Of a DNA stretch of 64,000 nt, positions 23,873 to 37,887 are shown in pieces. The notes under the pieces are model-generated. The model saw only the letters and a program-made list of their open reading frames with translations, did not search any database and was not told the DNA's origin. Source of the stretch: Paratinospora sagittata (taxonomy: Eukaryota; Streptophyta; Magnoliopsida; Ranunculales; Menispermaceae); the NCBI GenBank assembly GCA_035771175.1, contig CM069593.1, positions 18,877,956 to 18,941,955 on the forward strand. The letters run 5' to 3'. How positions within the stretch are numbered: the stretch's first letter is position 1; the number at the start of each line of letters is the position of its first letter. Position numbers and translations under genes: made by a program.

Positions 23873-26800
23873 GTATGTCTTCCAAAGACCATGAATTCCT
23901 AGTTTCCATGGCATACCAAGACGTCATTTTCTTCAGAAAATTGCTTAATCACTTTTTCTCTCTGTTGCTGACTCAAAGTCCCATCTAGCCGAACATATGG
24001 AAGATTACTCCTGGAGACAAATGTTGCAGATCCAAAATAGTGAGAACCTCAAGAATAATATTTTGCAAAAAGAGAAGCCTAAAATAACATTATTTATAGC
24101 TTATACATTAAGAATACTTTTCAACTTATTCTGCATGTGTCACAGTGTATTCTCAGCCCATAAGAAAAATGTAGGAATCAAGAAGTTAATCCAAGGGCAC
24201 AGCAGTACAGCAATATGCACACAGAAAACAATTAAACTTCCCGTAAGAAAACAAACTGACATATCATGCAATCCTAATGATTGAAAATTGCAAGGTGCAG
24301 CAATGCACAGGCACATGCACACACATACACCAAGATAGAGAGCACTCAGATGTTACTGGACTAACAAGCAGGCTACCTACTACTCCAATAAAGTTTCAGC
24401 CAGAGAAGTACTCTTGAAATGTGATTGACCACCAGCATGCTTGCATATACCCATCAAGAGAGCATAAATGTTTACACTATTTCACATTGAATAAAAAAAA
24501 AGCCCCAGGAAATGGCTTCCCTGAATATCTTCAATCACCAAAGAAACATTACCGAGAAAGAGGAACCTGCAGAAGGTCCAGAAATGCAGTCCACTGGCTA
24601 AAAACAATGCTTTTGGTGCCTGAAGAGCGAAGAGTTTCAAGCTCGTGCAGAAGAACTGCCACTTTAGAGGATTCCACCCAGTTCTTCTCAATATCAACAC
24701 GGAATCGACTTTCAGTTGGGGCAGTAATAAGATCTTGCTTATTGATGGTTTTCCTGTACCACAAAATAAAATGAACTGTGATATCATCAGAAGTCCACAG
24801 AACAACAATAATAAGTGTCATATGCTCCTATCTAGTACAGATTATGCATAACAGCACAAGAGATCTTGAAGATACCTACAAACAGGACATAGACCAGAAG
24901 TATGGTTTTGCCAACTTGCCAAAAGACATTCTCGACACAAACGATGAGCACAAGGCGTCAATACAGCATCTTCAAAAGATTCGAGGCAAATAGGACATTC
25001 TCCCTTTTCTCCTTTCCGCAGCTCTTCCACAACCTCTTGAATAAAAGCTCTTGATGGAATATCATTGGGATCCCTCTGAATAGCATCTTTACCACCTTTA
25101 AGGAAGTGTTGTCCAAGCTTTTCCAAATCTGAGAATTCTTGTGTGTCTCCCCGACTGCAAACATGAAGCCATTCAATACTAAGCACTAATACATAGATAA
25201 AACAAGATGAAACAGTTGTCTTTGAAAAGCAGATGGAGGATTATTGTATCAGTTGAATGTCTCTAAAGTGTACACCAGAAGTTAATTTGATAATGATCCA
25301 GGAGAAAATCGGTCACCAATTAATTGAATGAATGTGATGATCTGGTCAGTTTCTCGCAGGCCCAAAAACTTTACTGAGATCTGTCATCGGGCCAATCACA
25401 ACCTATGCACTAAGCCATGCGTCTTGATCTTTCCAGACAGAATCATACCTTCATTAGAACGAAATGTAATTAAACAGACACCATCCATGTTAACCAATCA
25501 CTTGAACAATGGATTGATAGAATAACCCGGCAAAAGAGGGGATGGAACAAATAGTATCTACTTCCCCTTCTGAGAAAACACTACAGTCGTCAACATTCTA
25601 AGGCTTGCGAGCAGGGGAATATTTGACAAAGAAAGAAGAACATGAGAGAACATAGTCACCAAAAGCACATGATCAGGTCCAAACAAACCTCATCACAAGA
25701 AATGGATGATCACAACATTGGCGAAGACGTAAAAGCAACTCCAGTATGGAAGCATAATTGTGAAGAACCCTCCCTTGTTCAACAAATTGATCAAATTTTA
25801 CCTGGACGAGAACCATTCATCATTTTGAGCAAACAAGCAACTACGGAACCAAGAGGGAAATTGACTGCTATTCAAACACACTGATCATTTTTAGTACCTT
25901 GGATTTCTTAAATAGAGCGTCATAGAAGTCCTTCTCAGCTGCTGACAGCTCACAGTAGACTACCCGTACATCAACTGGTGGAAGAACAATAATCGACCTA
26001 AAACGTAGAAAAAACAAAATAAAATAAGAAAACAAGTAGGAAAAAAAATAAATAAATAAAGAAGAAAAATAAAGACCAAAAATAAGGAGCTGCATCCTAG
26101 TTTCTTCACCTGCCCTGTTTGTCTGTGCTGGCCTTCGTTCTTCTCAACATGATTGGCCTTAAGATGGATTGGACCAACTTTAAGCCCCGTTCATCGCCCT
26201 CCTCAAAAGGTTTTTGAATGAGTTTATGCCACCTAATAGATATTTAAGAATAAAGAAAATCTAGAGAAAACTAGCAAACCATCGGCTACAATAAGTGTAG
26301 TGCTTCAAAGATCTTGACTAACAAAGGAAAACAGAAAATCAATTTTGAAGATCATTCCATCAAAAGACCTACAGATCATGGTTGATTCATTTTTATTTGA
26401 TGATTTACAATATCTTCTAACGCATGAAAAAAAATAATATAATGAAAATTCTATTCCACAAAATTAATACTCGTCAAACATCATCTCATATACTTTTGAC
26501 AAAAGACCCTAAAAATTTTTATTAGATCTTTAAACAGCTTTTAGAACCTCAATTTCCTAGTTTAACAGATACAGCTCTCTACTCCCTTAAATATTTAATC
26601 ACTAATCAATGAGAACCTTATCTTTGGTGGGTTGCTGGCTATGTCGTCTAAGAGTTAAGCAGTATGGTGGAGCAAATCAGGATGGTCATTCTAGAGTTTT
26701 CAGATGGGTGTTATGAAACCCCATAAAAAGCCAACTAATTATAAGAAGAGTAATAATAACATCCTACAACTTCCAAACTCGTAATAGCAACAATAATAAT

Positions 26801-29800
26801 ATAATGGCCTTTTTTTCCCATTTTTACAGGAAAAACAATACTTCACTGAAGGCAGAAGCATGACTTGTTAGATTACCCTACAACATGAGCATAAACCTGC
26901 AATGTTTGGCTTTTCAAAGGACCACAATGTCTATGTTTTACCATTTCTCAGGAAGAAACTAGATTATTTTTCTCATAAAACACACACCCGTGCACACAGA
27001 TATAAAAACAACATAAATTCAGAAGTCAACAAAAGGAGCCTAAGAGAAAGAGCAATGTAACTCATGTTTAACAGCAACAATTATTAGAATGCAAACATTC
27101 ATTCCATCAAGAGTAGCAAAACTTACCAGGCCCAGCTGCCCCAAGGTTCCACCCTGAGGAATCGCAAAAGACTGTAAATATCTTCAAGACTGTTCTGTCA
27201 CCAATAACTTGCAACATCAGATTTACAGAACAAAAAATAGTGCAACATTAGAGATGCAGTATAGCCAAAATTTTCTTTGGGTCATAAAAATTTGTAAACA
27301 AATACTTGAAAGACAATGGACGCCTATGCTTTGACTCTGAGTAGTGAGTACTCAATGGTTAAAACATATATGCTTTAGGGGATGCCTCCTCTCTACTTTA
27401 CACCCTGTAATTTCCTATCAGTTAACATGTTGACCAGTATCATGCCAACATTTGCCATCACGTCAACAATAATTGTTATGTTAAAAATCAAAATGATATA
27501 TTTTGTAGGTTTTTTCATTTTACTCTTTCTTTTGTGGAAATGTAGAAATGAAGTCATTTTATAACTGACTAGTATTATGTCCACATGTTTATTTCAACAC
27601 AATCAAGACATCAGCTGACATTTTGCAATTAAAATATCACACAAGAATTTAATACCGACATGTTGATCAATTCAGTGAACATATGTCTGCCCAATCATGT
27701 GGAATAGATGGCCATTTGTTAAGCGCATTGAAAGCATCAATAAGGACATTAGGAGAAAGTTAGTAAAATGACATGACATGGCCAAGAGGCAATCCAAGCA
27801 ATCCAAGGTGCAAATTAGTAATATCTAACAAGAAGAAATGCGGCAAACTCTGTAACTCGAATAAGTTTTACCTGAATAGGGGTACCAGTAAGACACCACC
27901 TAAGATCAGCGGTTAGAGCAGCTGCAGCCAAAGAAATTTGGCTTTTTAAAGATTTTATAGTATGCGCCTCATCAAGCACCACTCTAAACCACCAAACAGA
28001 ATAAAGTCCTCCAGTTTCTTCAGCATTCTACAGAAGAGAAGCAGATAAATGCAATGATCTCCATTAATCTATTTAAGGCAAGTAATTGTTTTTACAATAT
28101 GACAACATGCACCATTATGCACTTGAGGATACCTCATTTGTAAATTCTGATGCCAGTACACCATACGTAGTAAGAACAACATCATTTTGTGCCAAAATGG
28201 TTGCTTCTTTTGATCTGCTTTGGCCATAATGAACGTAAAGAGACAAACTTCCAGGTTGACTATGAGATTCAATCTCTGCCTGTCATTAGATAAATGCATA
28301 CAAGAAATGTAAGACAAAACTCCAGTTTTAAACAGTGAATATATGGAGAGAATTTCTTTAAAAAAAAGTACAATATGGAAAAAAAAAAAAAAACAGTAGC
28401 AAGCATTGAACAGCATAAAAAATAGAGAATTCACCTTCCATTGACCCAGGAGTGTCATAGGGCAGACAATCAGAGTTCCACCACCAATAAGTGAGGAAAA
28501 CTTTATTATTTTTTTGGGAGTTTGAGATTGGTCTGAAATACTGCTGGATTCACTAGTTTCATCTGAGGCCTGACTCATGAGCTTACTACCACATGAACCC
28601 TTTTCAGAATGAGCAAGAAGAAGAGCAATTGCCATAATTGTCTTCCCAAGCCCCATTGTATCAGCCAGAATCTTCACATGCATCATCAAATCAAAATGTT
28701 GCAAAATGATTATTAAAACTCTGACAAGTCAAATTCAGCAAGGCTCCAGTACAAAATTGTAATAGAATATAGTTTCTCTGGTTTTGTTCTGGCTGCTTGG
28801 TTGCGGCAAAGAATAAAATTTACCAGAAGAAAAATATTATTATTCGTTAAGCGGGAATTAGAACAAAAATTGTTCATAAGGGAATCATAAAAGAAAAACA
28901 ACCTATATACATTCACATGCACACCGTCACACACTAATATTTCACAAAATACTTGGCCTGAGAGTGGTGAGATTGAGGTGGGTGCAGATATTGGTGGTTT
29001 AGTACTACAACATTGGCCATTTTGCAGTGCACTATTGTGGCTAGTGCACGCAATGATTATGGTGCAGAATGCTGGCTTTGTGGTACAATCATTATCCTCG
29101 GTGAAATCAGCAGCACACAAGTGATAGTGATTATGGTCGCCACTGTTAACAAATAAGTGCAATGGTTTTGGTAGCAGCATGGATGGTGCCATGTTCAAAG
29201 TGATGTGATGATGGTCATGACCAAAATGTTGCCTCAATGATAAGAGAAGAAGAATTTAGGCATGGAAAGTTCACATTCCTAAGCCTACTTGGAAAATGAA
29301 GGACAAGTGACATACACCGCCTCTTGACATTTGAAGAGTACTTGGAAATTCTGTTGTGGCATCCCCTGAAAATGCATTCAAATAAATAACAAGCTGCCTC
29401 CTACAACATCAAAACAGAAGTCAATGTCATACTCTAGCCTACGAGTACTTAACAAGAAAAGAGCAAATCCAGTGTTCCTGAATACTTGTCTGCAAGGCGA
29501 TATGAATCCCAACATGGGTGAAGAGTAGCCGCTGCATCCTCCAGGCATCTCCCCTTCTCCAATCGAAACATCCAATAAAGAGCCTGCTTTTGGTAGGGCC
29601 ATAATTCACATTGCAGGGTACTGGGAGGATTCGCTTCCTACAATATGAGAAAAGTTGGATTGGTTGTCTTCATTAAGCTATGAACACTCCAATTCTTGTG
29701 ATTATAATATTTAATTGCTCAATGAAGTAGTGAATACCTCTAGCTCAGAGTTGTCCCCAACACCAACAATATTATCCAATTCACATTCTGAAACAGGTTC

Positions 29801-31230
29801 TTGCTCACTTTCAACATTACTTCCTTGGGCATCAATTTTCAACTTCTTAGAGCTCCCATGTAAGAATGCTGCATGAATTCTAGATGCCCCCTGTTCAGAC
29901 AATACTACCATCAGCGTCACAACTTACAATATAACTGTAATCTAACAATATTAAATGTTATGATAATTATACCTTTGACTCTAAATGTCTTTTCCTTGTG
30001 TAAAGATCCTCTGGCGTGAATTCTGCCTATAATGACCAAGTAAAGATATTAAGCAGGAAAAAAAAAGAAGATATGAAGCAACAATAGAAATACTTTGAAA
30101 TTTTAAAAATAGATGTTTCTCAAACTCATTCAGGCAAGATGATAAGTTCTTCATTGCACGTTTCAGGATCATTTCAACAAATTATTGGGAAAAAAATGAA
30201 ATAGGAGAACTTTTACCTTCTTAAAAGGAATTAACCCCAGTAACCTGAACAAGTTCGGCAGAGGATGAACAACCGATTCCTCAGAAAAACTTAGAGCTGA
30301 CTTCAGTGAAGTTGATACATGGTTCCGGAACATAGAACTGTTGATGTATACACTACATAATAACAAAATGATAAAATGTAAATCCTAACCATTTAAAACA
30401 ATTCACTTCAAAGTTCAAATGTGCTTCTTTCATTTTCTTCATGTTAACTCAAGCTACCACACCTTACTGACAAAGTAATGGAATCCATAATACTCAGTAC
30501 TTCTGGAGCAAATTTACAGTATCCCTCAATGTGAATCTTCTTATCCTTCACGAGCTGCAAAAGGCAGCGTGCCCACTCATTCGGAATGCGTCCAATCTAC
30601 AACATAAATTACCCAGAACCAGATAAACATTAAAAAGACAATGTACATGGAGAATAACTTAAAACAGAGCATGGTGGGAAATTAATAACAAGAACAATGA
30701 TAATAATTATGTGTAGCCATGATCATGAAACTAACCTCTCCTGTATCTTTTGTGGAGAACCTTACAATCTCTGAACAAGCGGCAGCAGGGGATCGCCCTC
30801 TACCAGGCAATCTTGATGGCAAAAGGGAATTAGATTTATTGACCGGAAATGAGAATTCCACCTCATCACCAGCCTTGAGCCTCCTTCCTTTGCAGGTTGA
30901 CAATCCAGGAAGCTCCGAGGTACCAATTAACCACCATTCACCATCAACCGAACCCGAAAACCGTGGCAAACCCTCCTTAGTAGATTCAATAACCCCACCG
31001 TCATCAACACTCCTACTTTCTGACTTCGAATTCGAGCGAGAACTCGGTTCTGGATTTCGCCGAACTTCCGCTCTGTTGCAAAAATTGGGCGTATCGTAGA
31101 TTATGTTAATGGCGGCATCGGCGTCGTTTTTTGCCATGTAAAGCGCTCGGATTATATCCATTTTCGAGTACTCTTGACCAACGACTGCTCGAACTGTAGT
31201 TATCAGCTCGTCTGTCACCTTGCTCCCCAT
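22688..31230 (-). CDS. RAD5A: DNA repair protein RAD5A-like (SNF2 translocase/HIRAN/RING), 1006 aa
   Basis: Plant counterpart of yeast Rad5 and human HLTF: a nuclear DNA translocase and ubiquitin ligase for error-free post-replication repair and crosslink tolerance. Twenty coding exons read in phase: 31230-30736, 30596-30463, 30352-30217, 30026-29973, 29890-29738, 29637-29486, 29400-29316, 28671-28435, 28279-28133, 28027-27872, 27194-27127, 26232-26110, 25997-25898, 25801-25689, 25154-24876, 24753-24553, 24010-23917, 23760-23689, 23509-23411 and 22810-22688. Domains in order: UBA-like start ([18 protein letters not shown]), HIRAN (about 90-200, [14 protein letters not shown]), SNF2 ATPase with GLGKT (about 410) and DEAH (about 550), C3HC4 RING (about 771-809, [20 protein letters not shown]), and helicase C with [22 protein letters not shown] and HRIGQTK. 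It ends EELKMLFT. No lesion was seen; length fits Arabidopsis RAD5A. Confidence 0.96.
23833..23878. repeat. (TA)n/(TATG)n microsatellite
   Basis: A compound run of TA units followed by GTAT units, in an intron of the RAD5A-like gene between exons 17 and 18. Confidence 0.8.
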
Positions 31231-31586
31231 TCAACCAGCGCCAGAAAATTTTTAAAGAATAAAAAATGAAAAAAAACCTAACCCTAAACCTAAACTGAAC
31301 TTGAAATCAAAAAACTTGTGGACCATGAAACATCTGAAAGGGACTTTCAGAAACCCTAAATGCGGGGAATTGAGGTTGCCATTCGCAGTGGTGTGGCACG
31401 AAATTTAGAACGCAGAGGTTCGAGAAGAAATCGAATTGAGGATCGGTGTAAAGCGGAGATTTGAAGAGCTTGAAGGAGAACGGTTGTGAGAAGCGCGCGC
31501 CCAACGTTCTCCTGTGTTCTTTAATCTTGGTAAGGAAGGAAACGCAAAGGATCTTTTGACGAAAAGCCAAAGACACCAACAAAATG

Positions 31587-31602
31587 TTTCCCGCCATTTA
31601 TA
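31587..31602 (-). promoter_or_regulatory. E2F-like site and TATA-like box upstream of RAD5A-like
   Basis: TTTCCCGC at 31587-31594 is an exact match to the E2F consensus TTTSSCGC. ATTTATA at 31596-31602 reads TATAAAT on the gene strand. They lie about 360 bp before the ATG. Telo-box-like AACCCTAAA strings occur at about 31275-31290 and 31348-31356. Together they resemble promoters of plant S-phase genes; function is inferred. Confidence 0.5.
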
Positions 31603-31814
31603 ATGCCTGATCTGATCTGATGACCGGCGTTGTAAAGTAATTGGGTTTCAGTTATTGGGCTTTTTATTTGAGCACTGGTCCTGATGTTTCAAGAGGTGCC
31701 CATGGGCTTGAGCTTTGTACTGGGATTGCAAATTTGCAACTTGTGGGGATTGCTTGGGTGACATAAATAGTGTAATTTTTAAAAAATAAAAATATATAGT
31801 TAAAATTTGAGAGA

Positions 31815-32140
31815 GCACGCCAATGGGAAGTTCGCACGGTAGTCGAGAGTGGAAGGAATTAACGAGGGATTGGGAGTTCAAGTCCCAACAGGCGAGAAGA
31901 TTAATAAATATGTTTGTAGAGTACTCTAAGTCTAAATTGAGTTAAAAGCTTTTATGGCGTAGATCCCCTTAAGAAAGAAGTATCGCACTCAAACCCCCAC
32001 GTCAGATTCTCAAACACGATTTGTGTGGAGTTCGTGTCGTAATTAATTGTCATATACAACACCGTTGGTGTGAGGATTAATAGATCCTCGAAAAGGTTGT
32101 TTCTGTATTTTGAGAGTGTTTGCTCTTTCCCTCATAAACT
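31815..32140 (+). mobile_element. SINE-like copy, same family as 5863-6160
   Basis: It contains CGCCAATGGGAAGTTCGCAC, then GCACGGTAGTCGAGAG, a B-box-like GGGAGTTCAAGTCCC, then GAAGATTAATAAATATGTTTG, AAGAAAGAAGTATCGCAC and ACACCGTTGGTGTGAGG. The tRNA-like box and the second copy support a SINE origin. The ends are not sharply defined. Confidence 0.55.
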
Positions 32141-32164
32141 ATATTGTATAAATTGTAACTGATG

Positions 32165-32460
32165 CTGATCATCTTGTAAATCTTTTTACGAAGGATGTAT
32201 TTGATAACTAAAATAAAATTTTTTGAGAAAATATAGTTTTCTTAAAAAATAATCTCGAGCAAATTTTTTGAACGGATTTTCTAATGGTTGTTTGATTACA
32301 AATGAAAAAAATAACTTTTCGCACTCATATAATGCAAGAAAATTAAATTTCTAGTCTTTGAAATTGGGAAAATATGGGTGAGAAGGGGGTTGAGAAAATG
32401 TTGACAATCAAATACTAAACTTCTTTATTTTCATGAGAAATTTTATATTTTTTAGGTAAA
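32165..32460. mobile_element. Old relative of the MITE at 51262-51657
   Basis: It shares GTATTTGATAACTAAAA, GAAAATATAGTTTTCTTRA, TTGTTTGATTACAAATGA, GAAAATATGGGTGAGAAG and TTGACAATCAAAYRC with that element in the same order. The right end is eroded and the terminal repeats are not both visible. Confidence 0.5.
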
Positions 32461-34719
32461 CTCATTACAAGACATTAAAAATCTAATTTTTTGGTTTCTT
32501 AATAATAGCTTTCTATAATTTATTTTTGAATCATATACTAAATAATTTTGAGCTCAAATTCAAGCTAATCTGGCATTCTTTCAAGGCACCCCTAATTACG
32601 GGTACAAGTCAACTTGATTAAACTAAACAAAACCCGATAGGCTGGTTAGGTTGATCTAGTTGTTAGGGTTGGTTGAGTTCAAAAATTTCAACACAAACCA
32701 TAACGTAAATAACCAGTGTAATTGTAAAAGTAGGGGTGATGTTTCCTACTGTCAGAGTCTTCCATTGGCGGAGCCATGTTGATGCAGCACCGTGAAGAGG
32801 AGAAGAAGAAATTGAATAAACTGGAAGAGAAAAAGTGAAAGAAGGGGAAGAAGAAGAAGAAGAAGAAGAGGGACAAATTAATAATCAATATATTTTTATT
32901 TAATTAATTTATCAATTTTAATTATAAACCTATTATTTATATAAATCTAAAATACCTAATTTATATCTTAGTACAATTTAAAAACTAAAATCCTACCAAA
33001 ATAAAACAATTAGAAATCTACTGAAATAAATAACTAAATCCTACTTAAATAAAATAATTAAATTCCTACTACATTTAAATAACTGAAATATAAATAATAA
33101 TATATGCTATTGATCTTCATCACATGTTCTCGAGACCGGACTTGGTAGTCGAAGTTGGAAGTAGGGGGGAAAGAGATCCTCTCTTGAACAATAAAATTTG
33201 GTTACATAGTTATTCGTTCGAGCTAGACGAGTCAGAGACCCAAGGAGCCTTTTTAATGACTATAAAAAACGTCGATTCAATGTTTGGTTGGTTGATTACA
33301 TTGGTCATATAAGGAACATTTGATGTTTATTGTTATTGAATTTACAAGTTGATTTAGGTATATTTGAAACATAACATACTTAATGTTTATAATTATAAAA
33401 TTTACACGTAAAGTACTAAATTTTATAAGTAATGTTTAAACTATCTCATCCTGAACAACTAACGTAATCCAACGTAATCTGAACTAGTTCGATTTAGATT
33501 GAATTAGGGTAACGCGCCAGTTTAGCTTTAATTCAATCAATCCAACCCGTTACACCCCCTTATTACTAATATTAATATATTATATTTACAACAATTAATA
33601 TAAGAAGGTAGTTAAGTACTTGTTATTTTTTATAATAATAAAAAATAACAAGATCCACCTAACATTAAATATTCTCCAAATTACTCCAAGGACATAACTT
33701 ACCATAATAATTTTTATTGTGAACTCAACTTTGGTGAGTGGATAGGATTAAGCTACTACAAAAGCAAGCTTAACTACTCAAAGTCTAGTAATTTCGTTGA
33801 TGAACGAGGAACGAAATATAAGTCGTAATTAAAAAACGACTGACCGTCCTAAACTCCAAAAAAAAAAAAAAATGAGCTCAACAATAGTCACCCCAACATT
33901 TGATGTTGGTGAAATTTTATACCGACAACTTTAACAATTTTTGTTTTTCTCTTTATAATTTCTTTTAAAAATATATATATAAAATAAAGACCAATTGCAA
34001 TAGGAAATGACAAAAAGTCGGTGCGTATGATCACTCGTCGGCATCATAAATTCAAATTTCTGAACTAACCATCCCATCGGCATCCATGTACGTACGTACC
34101 CGTGGCAAAAACATTACGAACCAAAACATTTATTTTCTACAATTGATGACGCAACTGGTAATTGTTTATCTGTTTTTTAAAACTACAAGGCCATAGATTG
34201 ACTTGACCACGGTAAGAAGCTACCAATCAAATGGCGAGTCGCCAAAGTAACGTGTCAACGTAGATTATATTTATTAATTGAACCTGTCTTGTGATCAACT
34301 TAATTATTCTCTCGGATACTAAAAAGAATAGTTCGGTTCACACCCGTGACGCGCAACATTCGATGACTTGCTGTCTAAATAAACTTATAGATACACATTA
34401 GACGTACGTATATAATTCTTAATTGCAAGATAAAATGTAACTAGTGCTATTGCTAAAAGATAAATGTGAACAAGAGAGTGAACACAAGTGAAGATAAAGT
34501 TGAGCCAGCTTTGTTTTATATTTGGGTTTTGCATGTGTTATTATTTGTTTCAAAGAACCAAACCATTCATTCATTGCCGTCAATGTTGACCGTTTATATT
34601 TTTCATCGGTCAAAGATTTAGTACAAAGAATTGATTCAAATGCACTTTTAGGAGCAGAAAATATACATCAAATACAATATAACCTTTGTTGGACCAATTT
34701 CGCGATATGCTAAGTCATC

Positions 34720-35190
34720 AACTATGTTGACGAATTAGCCACAGGGTATGACATAAGCTCGAAGGAACCTAATATCAACCGGATATCAACTTGAGCACTA
34801 ACCTGACAATAGCCTAGCTAGATAAATTCTGATGTGTTGACACATTGTTAACTCGACATATTGAATTGACCTCGCTCGACCTCTGACGAAGGATAAAAAC
34901 GGCATGGGATCCGTTGTGCCAAATCTAAGATTTTATGTGACAATTATGATGACATGCCAGCCTAGTCAAAGATTTTAATCACTATAAATACCTTTTAATT
35001 TCTCATTAATGGGATAAATAATTAATTACTTCAGCTAGTATAATTAATACTAAAAAAACTCATAATTGGCTTAAGTATTAAAAAATTTTTGGCCGACACT
35101 ACACCGATGCTCCTCACGATATCCGATCATTTTCCTTTTTTTTTTTTCAGGTCCGAGATTTAGAACAGATGAGTCAGCACTCAGACTGGT
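34720..35190 (+). mobile_element. Possible Ty3/gypsy LTR fragment (solo LTR)
   Basis: It has the plan of a plant gypsy LTR. A CACTATAAATACC promoter-like box (34980-34992) is followed by TTCTCATTAATGGG, then GGCTTAAGTAT, then GCCGACACTACACCGATGCT, and then TTTTTTTTTTCAGGTCCGAG. The order resembles remembered LTRs of Tat/Ogre-type elements. No internal retroelement region and no exact borders were found. Confidence 0.35.
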
Positions 35191-37139
35191 TCCAACCTTA
35201 CACGTCCTCTCTACCTTATTATCTTTTGACGTTGGTTAAATTTAGCACCAATAACTATAATTGTTTTAATTATAATTAATTAATAATACATTTGACTGAC
35301 TATAAAAATTTAAACTTAGCACAAAGAATTAAACTAAATGAATCATGTTTAGTGCCCGTGGAAATATGCGAGAAACGTTCAAAACTCATTGCAAAGTCGT
35401 TTCAAAATTAGATTTTATCCTATTAAGTACTATATAGTTTGTTTTATACATTTTGATACTTATTATTTGTAAAAAACACGGACAGTTGCAAGTTAATGGC
35501 CAAGTCCACCGTTCCCAGTTTTCCATAAATTCAAATTTATCTTAGTTAAATTTATAATATTACCATCTTATTATAATTTCTTATTCAAGTCAAGTTATCA
35601 AATTCCTAGACAAAAGAAGAAATTAATATGTACCTCAAACATGTATATCCATTAGCCATTTATCATTTTTTTAAAAAAAGTATATACAAGAACAATAAGA
35701 GAAAAGGTGTAAATTAAAATAAATTATCAACATTTTTAGAATTAATAAAAACAAAATTCATGTATACCTCGCGAATATTAAATTTGCTTTTTTTTTTTTT
35801 TTTGATTATTTGAATTTGCTTCCGTATACGCGCATGGCAGTAATGCATGACTTGGCAAGAGATCCGGCTAGTTTGACTGTGTCGTATTGACACTGTCCAA
35901 AAGACCGACCGTACCGTATCAAGGTTTTGCTACGGACACGTCATCGTGAGTCCCACAGAAGGTCAATTCTCCAGCGCTCCACGTGTGTTGGCTCGTGCTC
36001 GACCTCGTGTTATTTTCAACTCTGATCTCACTTGATTACGCCAGGTAGTGTGGTCAACGTCAACGCCAGACTATAAACCACAACAATTTCCTACTCCGTG
36101 GTGCAACCGTGATGGCACGTTGCGATCGTATCACTAACATCTTACCTAAACCTGCTTGGGCCCCACTTTTTAGTTACTCGGATTTTGCTGTACCATTGAT
36201 ATAGCAAAGCTTGTTTAAAGCCTTAATGATACATCAGAGCATGAGTACATGATAATTCATGATGTAGATTGGGCCCACTTGATCGCCATTTGCTAAAGTA
36301 AAAGACAGACACGGAAAGGCCACCGATGGGGTTCAATTATCACAGCCTCAATCCATTATTGCGTAAAAAAAATTAATTCAAAAAAAAAAAACAAAAAGAG
36401 ATAGAGATAAAGATAATACGTAACATGAATTAGAAAAAAAAAAAATGTATAAGAAAATAATAAATAATTTTATTAAAAAGAAAATCTTACTTGTGGTGAA
36501 TATCATTGCATGTTAAGAAGCAATATTATTCTATTAAAATTTAATAACAGAAAAATATGAATTTTAGGCCCTGGTTCGGGTAATCTTCATGTAATATAAA
36601 ATAAATAAACAAAAAAATATGTCAGATAAAAAAAAGGAAAGAAAACTGTATTCAAATTAAAAATTAAAGCAGATTCTTTATTTTCACTCGTGCGTATGCA
36701 ACACACGTAGGGAGAATCTCGATCAAGTGATCTGCCATGCTAGAGCATTAGTTTCTCAAAACGAATCTATGCTCGCCACGTACCCCTCGAGCCCCAAAGT
36801 TGTAAATCCCTCAATCATTACGTTTTTTAATTTTACTTGTCTTCATCATCACACCAAACCCACAATCCGCGGGAAACGCATCGATCACAATCCCGTTAAG
36901 ACCAAGCAAAGCTCTTTAAGTTATTAACCCCTTTTTCGTCCCAGATTCTGCTGTCCCAAGGAATTCCTGATTAATTCCTTGGACGGCAGAGATTGTTGCG
37001 CCATATGTCACGCTCGTCCGACACCAAATTTCGCTGTATCATCCTCCTCAGCTCGTTCGTTCGTCTTCATTAGGTTAGCTGCAGTAAATCGTAATTAGTA
37101 ATAACTACAGAACTTACTTACTTAAGCTTTATTTATTTA

Positions 37140-37887
37140 ATTTAAGTGCCTGCCCCCACTCTCGAGAGATTTCGGCTCGGTGTATGGCTGGGTCAGCAGC
37201 AATGCGTGCAGCTTCCAAGCTGCTTCCGCGATGAACCCTTTTCGCTCTACCGACTCTCATCTTTCCATCTTCTTCTTCTTCTTCGTCTTCTTCAGTTGGA
37301 GCTTCTTTTTGTATCCGAAGCGTTTGGTTTCAAAAGAGCCGATCGTGTTCGTGATGATGATGATGGTGGTGATGACGATTTAGTGGTTTTGAGAATCGGT
37401 GAGTTTGCTTGATGTTCGATTGGGGAATTTTGTAATTGTGTTGAATCAAGATCAATTGGAGATTTCGCGGTTGGTTTTTCGGATTAGGGTTTTATGTGAG
37501 TTTCTTTAGGTTAATGCTTGGTTGGGAAAGTTGTAAAGTTTTAGGTTGATTTAAAAAAAAAAAAAAAAAAATTGGCACGGAATCGCATGATTTCAGCGGA
37601 AATTTAGGGCAAATCTCATTTTAGTTTTCATTTCAGCTTTTGAATATCGGTTTCGGTTATTTCCTGGGTTGGATTCTGCTTGAATTGGTTGAAATGAATT
37701 TAGTTGGGAATAGTATTTTTTTTTTTTTTATCTTCAATTGCACGTAGAATCATTCTTTCATTTCTTCTTTATGTGTGTGTGTCCGTGTTTAATTGGTAGT
37801 GTTTGTTATATTTTGATCACGGTAGGAGTTAATTAAAGATCTGTTGTGCATTTTGTTGGTTAGGTTTCTGACTATCTGGTCGCAGAG
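37140..37887 (+). other. 5' leader and leader intron of the DUF668 gene
   Basis: CT-rich leader sequence runs to about 37398. An intron with donor GGTGAGTTT and acceptor GGTCGCAG spans 37399-37885 (487 bp), ending two bases before the ATG. A leader intron fits a plant gene with an intronless coding region. The exact transcription start is not visible. Confidence 0.6.

Larger units (their letters stand above)
31603..37120. other. Long spacer between RAD5A-like and DUF668 genes
   Basis: About 5.5 kb without a convincing gene. It holds a SINE-like copy (31815-32140), an old MITE relative (32165-32460), a possible LTR fragment (34720-35190) and many A/T runs. A GAA/CTT-rich stretch at about 32795-32875 gives only low-complexity translations. 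A G-box-like CCACGTGTG lies near 35980. The part from about 35820 to 37120 is less AT-rich and is probably promoter of the DUF668 gene. Confidence 0.55.

Noticed and set aside
28713..29237. 174-codon minus-strand frame between RAD5A-like exons 7 and 8
   Set aside because: Histidine/serine-rich intron translation with no family match. It is bounded by good splice sites on both sides.
31307..31597. 96-codon minus-strand reading frame upstream of the RAD5A-like ATG
   Set aside because: Its ATG overlaps the TATA-like box and E2F site, and the translation has no recognisable domain. It looks like leader or promoter DNA read by chance.
32688..32888. Poly-Phe/Ser minus-strand reading frame
   Set aside because: Produced by a GAA-repeat tract; no gene structure around it.
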